DNA of 64,000 nt, taken from assembly GCA_017461475.1 (NCBI GenBank), contig JAFTXX010000021.1:62001-126000 (forward strand), in the 5' to 3' direction. The DNA is from Clostridia bacterium. GTDB lineage: Bacteria > Bacillota > Clostridia > Oscillospirales > CAG-272. Position 1 is the first letter of the stretch. Each line of letters begins with the position of its first letter. The position numbers and the translations under genes were made by a program. The notes under the pieces are model-generated. The model was not told the origin of the DNA. It worked only from the letters and a program-made list of their open reading frames with translations, and ran no database searches. Positions 16,536 through 26,353 of this stretch are shown in pieces.

Positions 16536-17409
16536 AATCGATATCTTCTATGATTTCTTCAGGAGGTGTCATAAGTACCTCGGGAGATGCAACCATCTTT
16601 TTAAACATTTTGAAAGCCGAGGCAAAGTAATAACCGTCACAAACACGTTCATCTACGGAAAGTTTAACATCCATGCAAACCTTTTTCTTAACGGAACCGT
16701 CGGAATTCAACTCGTTCTGCGAGTATTTGCGTCCATACGCAATGAAAAGAGGTGCGTTGCCGAAATCATAAAGATGGTGGAACACCGGCGGTATACCCAG
16801 TGATCCAAGACTTGTAAGTACCATAGAGCCGTGGAAGGGACTTACGTCCAGCAAAGACTGAGGAATAAAGCCGTAGTAGTCCAAGAATTTAAGAATTGCA
16901 ACCGCGATTCTGAAAACAAAACCGGGAAGTTTAGTGAGTATTCCCAATGTTTTGTCAAGATCTGTATCAGCATCCTCTGCAACCGCTTCGCTGACAACAG
17001 CATTAAACTTCTCATAAACTTCCATGAGCGTATCATCCGGCTCAAATTTCACCTTTACGACAGTATCCTCGGACTCAAGGGACATATCGCGTTTAACAGT
17101 CATTATTATTTCAATGTCGTTTCTATGATAAAGCTTTTGACCCGAGCAAAATCTGTTAAGCGCGGGGCGAGTAGCTAAAACACGAACATACGCAGCAATA
17201 ATAATATGTAAAACGCTTATGTTCTTATAGCCATTTGCACGAAGTTCCCGCAAAAATTTGTCAGTCTCAGTAATTTCAATTGTATCTGCCATTAAGTTCT
17301 GTGCACCGGTACGAGAAGGCATGAGATAGGGCGATACATAAGATATTGGAGGCAGAGTGCGCAACCGTCTGCCTTCTTTTCTGTCGCCGAATTTACGCTT
17401 TTTTTTCAT
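16534..17409 (-). CDS. 2-oxo acid dehydrogenase E2 acyltransferase-like protein, catalytic His missing
   Basis: A 291-residue protein resembling the catalytic domain of dihydrolipoamide acyltransferases and chloramphenicol acetyltransferase, without lipoyl or subunit-binding domains. The C-terminal signature normally reads DHRVxDG, with His as the general base. Here it is LSVDERVCDGYYF, so the His is Glu254 while the Asp (258) remains. The N-terminus is very basic (KKKRKFGDRKEGRRLR). The ATG has GGAG 6-7 nt upstream. It follows the lactonase gene by 44 nt on the same strand, without a terminator. A classical acyl transfer is doubtful; the function is unknown. Confidence 0.8.
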   Translation of the reverse strand: MKKKRKFGDRKEGRRLRTLPPISYVSPYLMPSRTGAQNLMADTIEITETDKFLRELRANGYKNISVLHIIIAAYVRVLATRPALNRFCSGQKLYHRNDIEIIMTVKRDMSLESEDTVVKVKFEPDDTLMEVYEKFNAVVSEAVAEDADTDLDKTLGILTKLPGFVFRIAVAILKFLDYYGFIPQSLLDVSPFHGSMVLTSLGSLGIPPVFHHLYDFGNAPLFIAYGRKYSQNELNSDGSVKKKVCMDVKLSVDERVCDGYYFASAFKMFKKMVASPEVLMTPPEEIIEDID

Positions 17410-17453
17410 TTTAAACTCCAATTATTAGTGCAAATTTTGAAAATTATGCTGAT

Positions 17454-18437
17454 TTATAATTCAGCAACACCTGCTGCGTTAGGGAATGAAAATTTATGAG
17501 CAGCGCCCTCAATCGGCAATCCATTGTCACCGAGCGGCATCACGCAAACCTCGCCGGAAACCTGATAACAAACAATCAAATTTTTACCGTCTTTTGTCAA
17601 AATCATATGTCTCGGTTTTTCACCATCGGTAGGCAAACGCAGTTTTTCGTACAGCTTGCCGTTATCGTCAACACCAAAGAACACTAAAGACTCACTGTAA
17701 CGATTTGCACCGTATACTGTTTTCCCATCGGGAGAAAGGCAAATGGCAGAGCAATGGCTCTTTCCCTCGAATCCGCTCGGGAGCGTTGAAATTTTTTGCA
17801 GTAGCTTCTTTTCGGGCATTTTGTATACCAAAACTTCATTGGAAAGTTCGGTTATTACATATAAAATGCTCTCATCACGATTATACACAGAGTGTCTGGG
17901 ATGTTGCCCCTTTTCTGTATAAATACGGTCTTTTTCAAAAAGTTCGCCGTTACGTATTTCATAAAAATAAATTATGTCAAGTCCGACATTATTAACCATA
18001 AGCGTATCTTGTGCTTTATTCACGCTTACGTAATGCACACGCGAAGTGAGGGACTCGTCGCCGTTTTCTATAGCTTGATAAACAGAAGCTGTCTTGACAA
18101 ACTTTCCTTCTGCGTCAAGGGTTGCATAAATCAGATGACCGGATCCCCAACAAGCACCGAAAAGCATATTGTGCTTATCAGAATAGCAGATGTGGCAGAG
18201 GTCTGTGCCGTCAAAGCGAGCGCTGTCTACCAAACGATACCCTTCTTCGCCATCCTGGACATAAGAATACATGTACGACTCGTTGTCATTCTCGGTAACC
18301 GCAAACAAACGGTTTCCGACAACCTCAACAAAACTCGGAGACTCAATGGTATCGGCCCAAACAACATTGCCGAATTCGTCACATTTAACTATATTTTTAT
18401 TTCCCGCGTCGCCGTAACCGGAAATTATCAATTTCAT
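17454..18437 (-). CDS. Lactonase-family seven-bladed beta-propeller protein
   Basis: A 327-residue protein of the YbhE-type lactonase family (6-phosphogluconolactonase-like). The repeating blade pattern is visible, with segments such as CSAICLSPDGKTVYGANRYS and PRHMILTKDGKNLIVCYQVS at about 40-50-residue spacing. No signal peptide is present. GGAGG lies 5-6 nt before the chosen ATG; a longer frame would start upstream of the promoter. Whether it hydrolyses a lactone cannot be told, since several relatives are uncharacterised. It probably heads a two-gene unit with the E2-like gene. Confidence 0.82.
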   Translation of the reverse strand: MKLIISGYGDAGNKNIVKCDEFGNVVWADTIESPSFVEVVGNRLFAVTENDNESYMYSYVQDGEEGYRLVDSARFDGTDLCHICYSDKHNMLFGACWGSGHLIYATLDAEGKFVKTASVYQAIENGDESLTSRVHYVSVNKAQDTLMVNNVGLDIIYFYEIRNGELFEKDRIYTEKGQHPRHSVYNRDESILYVITELSNEVLVYKMPEKKLLQKISTLPSGFEGKSHCSAICLSPDGKTVYGANRYSESLVFFGVDDNGKLYEKLRLPTDGEKPRHMILTKDGKNLIVCYQVSGEVCVMPLGDNGLPIEGAAHKFSFPNAAGVAEL

Positions 18438-18468
18438 AAAAACCTCCAGAGCAAAAACAGTTTTGTTT

Positions 18469-18497
18469 ATTATAACATACAAATCCATATATTTCAA
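18469..18497 (-). promoter_or_regulatory. Promoter of the lactonase/E2-like operon
   Basis: Minus strand TTGAAA (18492-18497), 17-bp spacer, TATAAT (18469-18474) with TGT before it (extended -10). It is divergent from comEC, whose own promoter must lie within the next 100 bp but is not clear. Confidence 0.75.
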
Positions 18498-18571
18498 CAA
18501 AATTTGAAACAACGGTATTGTTTTTGGCAAAGTTTTTCTGTAAAATATATAAAAAACAAGTGAGAATTTGT

Positions 18572-20818
18572 ATGAGTATTTTTAAAAAACGACCATTGTT
18601 TTTGGCTTTGTTCGTTTTCGCTTTTTTCAGCGTTGTATGTGTTATTTCCAATCGCAATGTAAGACTCCTCTGTTTGCAAATTTTAAGTTTGGCATTCGTG
18701 TTCGCTTTAATTGTAGCAATTGTTCTTGCTGTCTTAAAGTTTAATCATATTGGCATTTTCACTACTGTACTTCTATGCGTTTTCTTTGCATCTGTTGCTT
18801 GTATTTCGTCTTATAATTTTTTTGATGTGAAACTTGCATATGCGGAATCGCTCAAGAGTGAAAAGAATGTAGTTGCCGAGATTAAAGAATGTACATACCG
18901 CGCCCGATACATTGAAGTGTATACTGTAAGAATCGAAAGCATTGACGGTCAAGCTGTTAACTTTAATGCCGAAATCAGCACATCGAATTTAATGGCGCTC
19001 GAGCGCGGAGACAGAATTTCTGCCGATATGTCTTTTTCCCCTTTCAGTGAGACCGCTTACGGATATGACGAGAGAATGGCAAATATATCCTCGGGGATCC
19101 TTTCTTCCGCTTCATTTGATGATGCAGATGTTTTAGAGAATAATACCGGTTTCAACTTTTTAAATTTCATCGCGGAAATCCGTGAAAGAATCGGTAAAAC
19201 CATTGATAAAAATTTTGGTGCGAACGCGCCGATTATTAAAGCTTTGCTTATCGGCGATACGTCTGACATTGAAACCGAAACTAATTATGCATTTAAAAGC
19301 TTGGGCATCAGCCACATTTTGTCAATCAGCGGTACACATTTTACAGTCTTGCTCGGCATGGCAACTTTTTTGCTTTCTCTCCTCGGACTCGGAAAACGAA
19401 AAGTCTATTTCGTTTTGATTCCGATTGCACTGTTCTACATGGGACTGTCGGGATTTTCGTTTTCGGTTTGCCGTGCGGGAATTATGGCTATTCTTTCCTT
19501 TTGGGGATTTTTATGCGGAAGACCGCGGGACTCATATACAGCGCTGTTTGTATCTTTTACCGCTATCGTCCTGATCGCTCCGTATTCGATTATGAGCATA
19601 AGTTTATGGTTATCTTTTACCGCCACACTGACAATTCTTATAATCATTGATGTATTCGGTGCTCACCTGTTTAATTCAAAGCGAAAATGGTACGCAAAGA
19701 TATTTTTCTATATACTCTCGAATTTGTTGATCACTGTATGTATATCTTTTTCCACTCTCCCGATTATTGCATTGTACTTCGGATATATTTCAACAGTCTC
19801 GCCCATTGCAAATTTACTAATCGTACCTCTCTATGAAATATTTCTGTATATCATTCCTTTTGCCGTTTCACTTTCAAACTTAGCGTTACCGGTTACCATA
19901 ACCGAAGCTTACGGCAGTTATGTTATGTCGCTGGTAAATAACCTTGCAGATACGGACGGCATTTTAGCAGCTGTTAATTATGATTTTGTAACAATCTTTT
20001 CGTGTATAGGCATTACTCTCACATTGATACTGTTGGCGTTTCCGCTTAAACGAAAAATTTTTATATCTATTCCATCAATTATCAGCATAATCGCAATTGT
20101 TGCAGGAATAGGTATAACCGCTTCCCAAAATGCCGACAACACTTGCATTTCATACTTCGTTTCCGGCAAGAGCGATGGAATAGTTGTAACAGATAACAAC
20201 GAAACTATGTATATTGACATAACAAACGGCTCTTCTTCATCGTCGTATTTTGCAGAGCACATCGCAAAGGAGAACCATTCGGTCTCACTTTCTGCTTATG
20301 TCTTCACTCATTATCGCAGTAACCATGTGAACACATTTAAAAAGCTGATTAGCCGTACAAAAGTAAAAACTGTATATCTTGCCGTCGCAAAAGACGAAGC
20401 CGGTATCTCGCTTATGAATCAAATCGCAGACATTGCCGAAGACTACAACATAGAAATTGTATACTATGACTACGGTGCCGTATTCGATTTTGAAAGTTGC
20501 ACGGTGAATGTATTCGAGCAACAGTTTTTGGGACGTTCTTCGCACGAAGTGATTTCTCTTAACATATCTGCAAAAGGCAAAGACATTCTGTATCTCGGCT
20601 CTTCATTTGCAGAAACCGAATACAACTATGCAACCTCAGCGGCAAACGCGGAATACATATTTTTCGGTCAGCACTATCCAAAGACGAAAAACATGTTTGA
20701 TTTAAAAACATCCGCAACTTTAATTTACGGTAACGAGGAAGTTTACGGATTTTCAAAGATAAATGCTCCCGCATATGTGTTAAGTGACGGCTTACAATAT
20801 GACATCGTACTAAAATAA
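18572..20818 (+). CDS. comEC: ComEC/Rec2-family DNA internalisation channel
   Basis: A 748-residue polytopic membrane protein. Two or three N-terminal hydrophobic helices are followed by an extracellular OB-like segment, then the Competence domain with SHILSISGTHFTVLLGM and about eight helices, and a C-terminal metallo-beta-lactamase-like domain from about residue 520. ComEC carries single-stranded DNA across the membrane in transformation. In active relatives the C-terminal domain has an HxHxDH metal motif; here the equivalent is FTHYRSNHVNTF, with two ligands lost. I begin at MSIFKKRPLF; its ribosome-binding site (GTGAG) is weak and a start 18 codons earlier is possible. No comEA is adjacent. 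Confidence 0.87.
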   Translation: MSIFKKRPLFLALFVFAFFSVVCVISNRNVRLLCLQILSLAFVFALIVAIVLAVLKFNHIGIFTTVLLCVFFASVACISSYNFFDVKLAYAESLKSEKNVVAEIKECTYRARYIEVYTVRIESIDGQAVNFNAEISTSNLMALERGDRISADMSFSPFSETAYGYDERMANISSGILSSASFDDADVLENNTGFNFLNFIAEIRERIGKTIDKNFGANAPIIKALLIGDTSDIETETNYAFKSLGISHILSISGTHFTVLLGMATFLLSLLGLGKRKVYFVLIPIALFYMGLSGFSFSVCRAGIMAILSFWGFLCGRPRDSYTALFVSFTAIVLIAPYSIMSISLWLSFTATLTILIIIDVFGAHLFNSKRKWYAKIFFYILSNLLITVCISFSTLPIIALYFGYISTVSPIANLLIVPLYEIFLYIIPFAVSLSNLALPVTITEAYGSYVMSLVNNLADTDGILAAVNYDFVTIFSCIGITLTLILLAFPLKRKIFISIPSIISIIAIVAGIGITASQNADNTCISYFVSGKSDGIVVTDNNETMYIDITNGSSSSSYFAEHIAKENHSVSLSAYVFTHYRSNHVNTFKKLISRTKVKTVYLAVAKDEAGISLMNQIADIAEDYNIEIVYYDYGAVFDFESCTVNVFEQQFLGRSSHEVISLNISAKGKDILYLGSSFAETEYNYATSAANAEYIFFGQHYPKTKNMFDLKTSATLIYGNEEVYGFSKINAPAYVLSDGLQYDIVLK

Positions 20819-20854
20819 TCGTGATAATTTTTGATTTTTTTATGTTTTTTACAA

Positions 20855-20883
20855 TTGACATGCGATTTGTTTTTTTGTATAAT
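20855..20883 (+). promoter_or_regulatory. Consensus sigma-A promoter of guaB
   Basis: TTGACA (20855-20860), exactly 17 bp, TATAAT (20878-20883): both hexamers are perfect. The leader is only about 20-25 nt, so no riboswitch fits between the start site and the gene. Confidence 0.92.
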
Positions 20884-20894
20884 AGTTTCAATAA

Positions 20895-22388
<1,494 letters not shown>

Positions 22389-22392
22389 ATTT

Positions 22393-22414
22393 AAAGCCCG
22401 CTTCCGCGGGCTTT
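22393..22414 (+). terminator. Terminator of guaB
   Basis: AAAGCCCGC and GCGGGCTTT form perfect 9-bp arms around TTCC, followed by TTATTTTTCT. Confidence 0.9.
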
Positions 22415-22424
22415 TATTTTTCTC

Positions 22425-22452
22425 TTGTTTTTTCTTAAAAAAGTGCTATAAT
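22425..22452 (+). promoter_or_regulatory. Promoter of the two-GTPase operon
   Basis: TTGTTT (22425-22430), 16-bp spacer, TATAAT (22447-22452) with an extended -10 TGC just before it. I looked for a Zur-type palindrome around it and saw none. Confidence 0.65.
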
Positions 22453-22490
22453 AATTATTTAGAAAGAAAAATAGAAAGAAGACAAACGCA

Positions 22491-23636
22491 ATGACAAAAA
22501 TTGATATTATCTCCGGCTTTCTTGGCGCCGGAAAAACAACTCTTATTAAAAAGCTTCTCAGCGAAGCTCTTAACGGCGAAAAAGTTGTGCTTATCGAGAA
22601 CGAATTCGGCGAAATCGGCATTGACGGCGGTTTTCTCAAAGATTCTGGAATCCAGATAACCGAGATGAACTCCGGCTGTATATGCTGCAGTCTCGTCGGT
22701 GACTTTGAAAAATCGCTTTCCGAAGTCCTTGACAAGTTCACCCCTGACAGAATTATTATTGAGCCCTCGGGCGTAGGCAAACTCAGCGATATCATCAGCG
22801 CGGTTGAAAAACTTGAGCGCGATGATATTTCACTCAACAGTTTCTCCACCGTTGTCGACGCGAAGAAATGCAAAATGTATCTCAAAAACTTCGGCGAATT
22901 CTTCTGCAACCAGGTTGAGAATGCACGCGCGATAATCCTCAGCCGCTCTCAGGACGCAAACGAGGAAAAACTTGCTGAAACTATAGAACTTATCCGCGGA
23001 CTCAACAGCGAGGCTAATATTATCACCACTCCGTGGGAAGCACTTGAAGGCAAACAGATACTTCATGCAATGGAAACTGCAAAACTGCTTTCAAAAGAAC
23101 TCGAAGAAGAACATCATAAAGCACACCACCATCATCACGACGAAGAGTGCCACTGCCATGACCATGAACATGAACATGACCATGAACATCATCACCATGA
23201 GCATGATGAAAAATGTCATTGCCACGAACACGAACATCATCACGACCATGACGAAGAATGTCACTGTCACGAACATGAGCATGAACATGAACATGAGCAT
23301 CATCACGAGCATGGAGAAGAATGCCATTGCCATGAGCACGGACATCATCACCACCATGACGCAGATGAAGTATTCACTTCCGTTGGCTTTGAAACTATCA
23401 AAAAATACACAATTGATGAAATCAACGCTATCCTCAAAGCACTTGAAGATGAAGAAACTTACGGCATTATCCTTCGCTCAAAAGGTATCGTTCCCGGAAC
23501 TGACGGATGGATCCACTTCGACTATGTACCCGAAGAATCCAATGTACGCATGGGCGGCGCGGAAACCATCGGTAAAATCTGCGTGATCGGTTCAAAGATC
23601 AACGAAGAAAAAATTAAGGAATTGTTTAGAGTATAA
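22491..23636 (+). CDS. CobW-family G3E GTPase with His/Cys-rich metal-binding repeats
   Basis: A 381-residue cytoplasmic metallochaperone-type GTPase. The P-loop GFLGAGKTTLIKK lies at residues 9-21, the family CxCC metal site GCICCSLVGD has Cys63, Cys65 and Cys66, and a CobW C-terminal domain occupies about 290-381. Between them (about 208-289) lies an unusually long low-complexity stretch built from four units that each open with acidic residues and a CHCH core (such as DEECHCHEHEH). It holds eight cysteines and dozens of histidines, so it should bind many zinc, nickel or cobalt ions. Its stop overlaps the start of the next gene (TAATG), so the two are translationally coupled. Confidence 0.9.
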   Translation: MTKIDIISGFLGAGKTTLIKKLLSEALNGEKVVLIENEFGEIGIDGGFLKDSGIQITEMNSGCICCSLVGDFEKSLSEVLDKFTPDRIIIEPSGVGKLSDIISAVEKLERDDISLNSFSTVVDAKKCKMYLKNFGEFFCNQVENARAIILSRSQDANEEKLAETIELIRGLNSEANIITTPWEALEGKQILHAMETAKLLSKELEEEHHKAHHHHHDEECHCHDHEHEHDHEHHHHEHDEKCHCHEHEHHHDHDEECHCHEHEHEHEHEHHHEHGEECHCHEHGHHHHHDADEVFTSVGFETIKKYTIDEINAILKALEDEETYGIILRSKGIVPGTDGWIHFDYVPEESNVRMGGAETIGKICVIGSKINEEKIKELFRV

Positions 23637-24589
23637 TGAGAACAGAAGAAGAAGTAAGAGTATATTTGTTTACCGGTTTTCTGGAATCGGGTAAAACCAA
23701 ATTTATCAGAGAAACTCTTGAAGACAAACGCTTTAACGACGGTGAGCCTACCCTTCTTCTCCTTTGCGAGGAAGGCGAAGAAGAATACGACGCATCGGCT
23801 CCCTATATGGAATGTGTAACCGTTGCAACTTTAGAAGATGAATCCGAGTTCAACGAAGCCAACCTAATGCGTCTTGCAGCAAAAGCCAAGGCAAAAAAGG
23901 TTATCGTTGAATACAACGGCATGTGGCTTTTAAATGACTTCTATGAAAAGATCCCCGAAAGTTGGGTAATCTATCAGGAACTCATGTTTGCGGATGCGAA
24001 TACATTCGAAAACTACAACTCCAATATGCGCAGCCTTGTCTATGATAAGATAAGCAGCGCCGAACTTGTAATTTTCAACCGTTGCAAAAAAGACTTCGAT
24101 AAAATGGGGCTCCACAAAATCGTACGTGCGATAAGCCGTCGCGTAGATATTGCATATGAATACGCTGACGGTTCCGCCGAGTACGACGATATCGTAGATC
24201 CCCTGCCCTTTGATATAAACGCTCCTGTCGTTAAAATTGAAGACCGCGACTATGCACTCTGGTATCGCGACACTTCGGAAGAAATGGAAAAATACGACGG
24301 CAAAGTTGTTTCTTTCAAAGCGCTTGTTGCTATTGGCAAAGACTTCCCCGACGATACATTTGTCGGCGGCAGAAGACTTATGAGCTGTTGTGCGGATGAC
24401 CTGATTTTTGCAGGATTTGCATGCAAGACCGACAAACGCGACATGCTCAAAAACGGTGATTGGGCAAACGTCACCGGCAAAATCGAGATCAGATTCAACA
24501 ATCTCTATGGCAGAAAAGGCCCTGTCATCCATGTTACCGAACTTGAAAAAACTACTGCGCCCGACGAACCTGTTGCAACATTTTATTAA
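23636..24589 (+). CDS. Second CobW-like P-loop protein fused to a YcgQ-type (DUF1980-like) C-terminal domain
   Basis: A 317-residue protein. The N-terminus has a CobW-like P-loop, YLFTGFLESGKTKFIRE, and a G3E-like core, but no CxCC site and no His-rich loop. The C-terminal part (about 220-317) has FVGGRRLMSCCADDLIFAG and GDWANVTGKIEIRFN, matching the OB-like C-terminal segment of YcgQ/TIGR03943 proteins. In other Firmicutes YcgQ is encoded beside a CobW-type GTPase and the permease YcgR in zinc-responsive loci; here no permease is present. I infer a role in metal handling with the preceding GTPase. The domain match is from motif memory, not a search. Confidence 0.75.
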   Translation: MRTEEEVRVYLFTGFLESGKTKFIRETLEDKRFNDGEPTLLLLCEEGEEEYDASAPYMECVTVATLEDESEFNEANLMRLAAKAKAKKVIVEYNGMWLLNDFYEKIPESWVIYQELMFADANTFENYNSNMRSLVYDKISSAELVIFNRCKKDFDKMGLHKIVRAISRRVDIAYEYADGSAEYDDIVDPLPFDINAPVVKIEDRDYALWYRDTSEEMEKYDGKVVSFKALVAIGKDFPDDTFVGGRRLMSCCADDLIFAGFACKTDKRDMLKNGDWANVTGKIEIRFNNLYGRKGPVIHVTELEKTTAPDEPVATFY

Positions 24590-24593
24590 TACA

Positions 24594-24617
24594 AGAGCCA
24601 CTCTCACGAGTGGCTTT
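24594..24617 (+). terminator. Terminator of the GTPase operon
   Basis: AGCCACTC and GAGTGGCT around TCAC, followed on the plus strand by TTTTTA. In the reverse direction the T-run is poor, so it mainly serves the GTPase pair rather than the convergent peptidase operon. Confidence 0.8.
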
Positions 24618-24620
24618 TTA

Positions 24621-25196
24621 CTATTCATCTATCACCAACGACTCATCGTCTGTCAAAACGTATACTTTCTTTCCTTCGGAAACAAGTTTATCATATAACT
24701 CTTTACGTGACTCAGAATAATGGCAAATCAAAATTCCGTCAAGCAAACCGAGACCGTGATAATCACTCATTCCCTCGGGAGCGGGGTCATATGTAGAAAC
24801 GTGTGAAACATCCTGCGTTACAATATGCGCGCCCGCACTTCCGCCGATGTATGTCACGCCTGATTTGACATATCGCACGAGTTCTTTGTCAAAAACGCTG
24901 TTTCTTATTCTGTGCAAAGTCTTTAAGGTATTGCCGCCGCTTACATATATAACATCAATATCAAGTCCGCAGAAATCCTTGGGAGCGTAGTAGTTAAAAA
25001 CTGTTACATTTTCTTTTGAAAATCCGAACTCGGTCATGCGATTGTGATACTTGCCGCTTTTGATTGCGTCTAAAGTTGCCTTTTCGTTTGGAATAAAAAG
25101 CAACTTGCACTCATTTATAGGCTTAGGTAAATTTTCAAGTATTACCCTTTTAGAGTTTTCGTTTCTGAAATCGCAAGACGAAAGGATAAGTTTCAT
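24621..25196 (-). CDS. Peptidase S51 (dipeptidase E-like)
   Basis: A 191-residue serine peptidase of the S51 family, related to the class I glutamine-amidotransferase fold. The nucleophile serine lies in IGGSAGAHIV, preceded by YVSGGNTLKTLH. Relatives are aspartyl dipeptidases or cyanophycinases; with no cyanophycin gene nearby, a dipeptidase is more likely. It begins 3 nt after the HAD gene, as the last gene of a four-gene operon. Confidence 0.85.
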   Translation of the reverse strand: MKLILSSCDFRNENSKRVILENLPKPINECKLLFIPNEKATLDAIKSGKYHNRMTEFGFSKENVTVFNYYAPKDFCGLDIDVIYVSGGNTLKTLHRIRNSVFDKELVRYVKSGVTYIGGSAGAHIVTQDVSHVSTYDPAPEGMSDYHGLGLLDGILICHYSESRKELYDKLVSEGKKVYVLTDDESLVIDE

Positions 25197-25199
25197 TAC

Positions 25200-25850
25200 T
25201 TACACGCTCCTTAAAATTTTGCCAAGTTCTTTAACATTCTCAGCGATATATGCGGCGCCTGCAGTTTCAAGTTCTTGTCTTGAACCGTATCCAAACAGGA
25301 CACCGACACAGCCGATGCCGCATTTTTTAGCACCGATAACATCATGCTCGCGGTCTCCTACCATTATACACTTTGAATGGTCAGCAATGCCAAGTGATGC
25401 GAGAACATATTCTATAACAGCGTCTTTTGACGCACGCGTTCCCTCCAAATCACTTCCGCCTACAAAGCAAAAATATTTTGCAAGGTCAAAATGCTCTAAA
25501 ATCCGCTTCGCAAATTTTTCTGGTTTTGATGTTGCAAGCACAAGTTTGTAACTACACGATTGTAACTCACAAAGCATTTCGGGAATACCGTCATAGACCG
25601 TATTCTCAAAAAGTCCCTTATCGCTGAAATACTCACGGTAAAATGCAAGTGCTTGTGTGGCTTTTTCTTTAGAAAAGCCGAAAACTTCCATCATCTTATC
25701 AACAAGCGGAGGCCCGATAAACTGATAAAGTTCTTCCCTGCTCTCAACACTTATACCAAACTTATCAAGCGCATACATCAGCGAATTTGTAATACCGAGC
25801 GCAGGGTCTGTAAGTGTGCCGTCAAGGTCAAAAAATATGTACTCTTTCAT
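25200..25850 (-). CDS. HAD-superfamily hydrolase (phosphoglycolate phosphatase-like)
   Basis: A 216-residue HAD-IA phosphatase. Motif I is FFDLDGTLTD, motif II is LATSKPEKF, and motif IV is MVGDREHDVIGAK, with an alpha-helical cap between I and II. The pattern matches the Gph/PpaX group, but the substrate is not determined. The ATG overlaps the stop of the ECF gene (TAATG), and GGAAG lies upstream. A phosphatase acting on a vitamin precursor would fit the neighbouring S component, but that is speculation. Confidence 0.87.
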   Translation of the reverse strand: MKEYIFFDLDGTLTDPALGITNSLMYALDKFGISVESREELYQFIGPPLVDKMMEVFGFSKEKATQALAFYREYFSDKGLFENTVYDGIPEMLCELQSCSYKLVLATSKPEKFAKRILEHFDLAKYFCFVGGSDLEGTRASKDAVIEYVLASLGIADHSKCIMVGDREHDVIGAKKCGIGCVGVLFGYGSRQELETAGAAYIAENVKELGKILRSV

Positions 25851-26341
25851 TAATACTTCCAAAGTTTCTTTCTGTCAACAAATTCTTTCAAAAGCAATGC
25901 GCAAACAATGCCGGCAATGCCTTGTAAAGCATTTGGAACTATACCAAGTGCTGCTGTACCTGCACCATAAAGAAATGTTTCAAACGCGAAATACCCGAGA
26001 ATCATTAATACTTCCGCACAAATTCCGCTTACAACAGCAAATAATCTGTTCTTGCCTTTAGCAATATAGAAAGCAATAACAGCCATCAATGCTTTGATAA
26101 CAAAAGTAACCGGTGCATAAGTCAAATATGACGAGAAAACATCAGCGAGCATAGAACCAATGCCCGCAGCCAAAGCACCGTACACAGGTCCAAGCAACCA
26201 TCCGCACAATAGCACTATGCAGTCGCCGAGATTAAAATACCCGCCGATACCGTTAGGTATCTGAATAATCATTGTGGCAACACATGCAAAAGAGGCGAGC
26301 AAAGCCGCAACTACAAGTTTTCTTACATCCAATTTTTTCAC
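25850..26341 (-). CDS. ECF transporter substrate-binding (S) component
   Basis: A 163-residue membrane protein with five or six hydrophobic helices. The pattern GGYFNLGDCIVLLCGWLLGPVYG followed by AAGIGSMLADVFS is that of the ECF S-component family. It would capture a vitamin or related compound for an energy-coupling module encoded elsewhere. Start is GTG with AGGAGGG about 9 nt upstream. Which substrate it binds cannot be read; its place in an operon with a B12-binding radical SAM enzyme is suggestive only. Confidence 0.85.
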   Translation of the reverse strand: MKKLDVRKLVVAALLASFACVATMIIQIPNGIGGYFNLGDCIVLLCGWLLGPVYGALAAGIGSMLADVFSSYLTYAPVTFVIKALMAVIAFYIAKGKNRLFAVVSGICAEVLMILGYFAFETFLYGAGTAALGIVPNALQGIAGIVCALLLKEFVDRKKLWKY

Positions 26342-26353
26342 AGAGAATCCCTC

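Noticed and set aside
22420..22490. Zur box for the metal GTPase operon
   Set aside because: The ATAATAATTAT around the -10 is symmetric by base composition but does not match the longer Zur palindrome.
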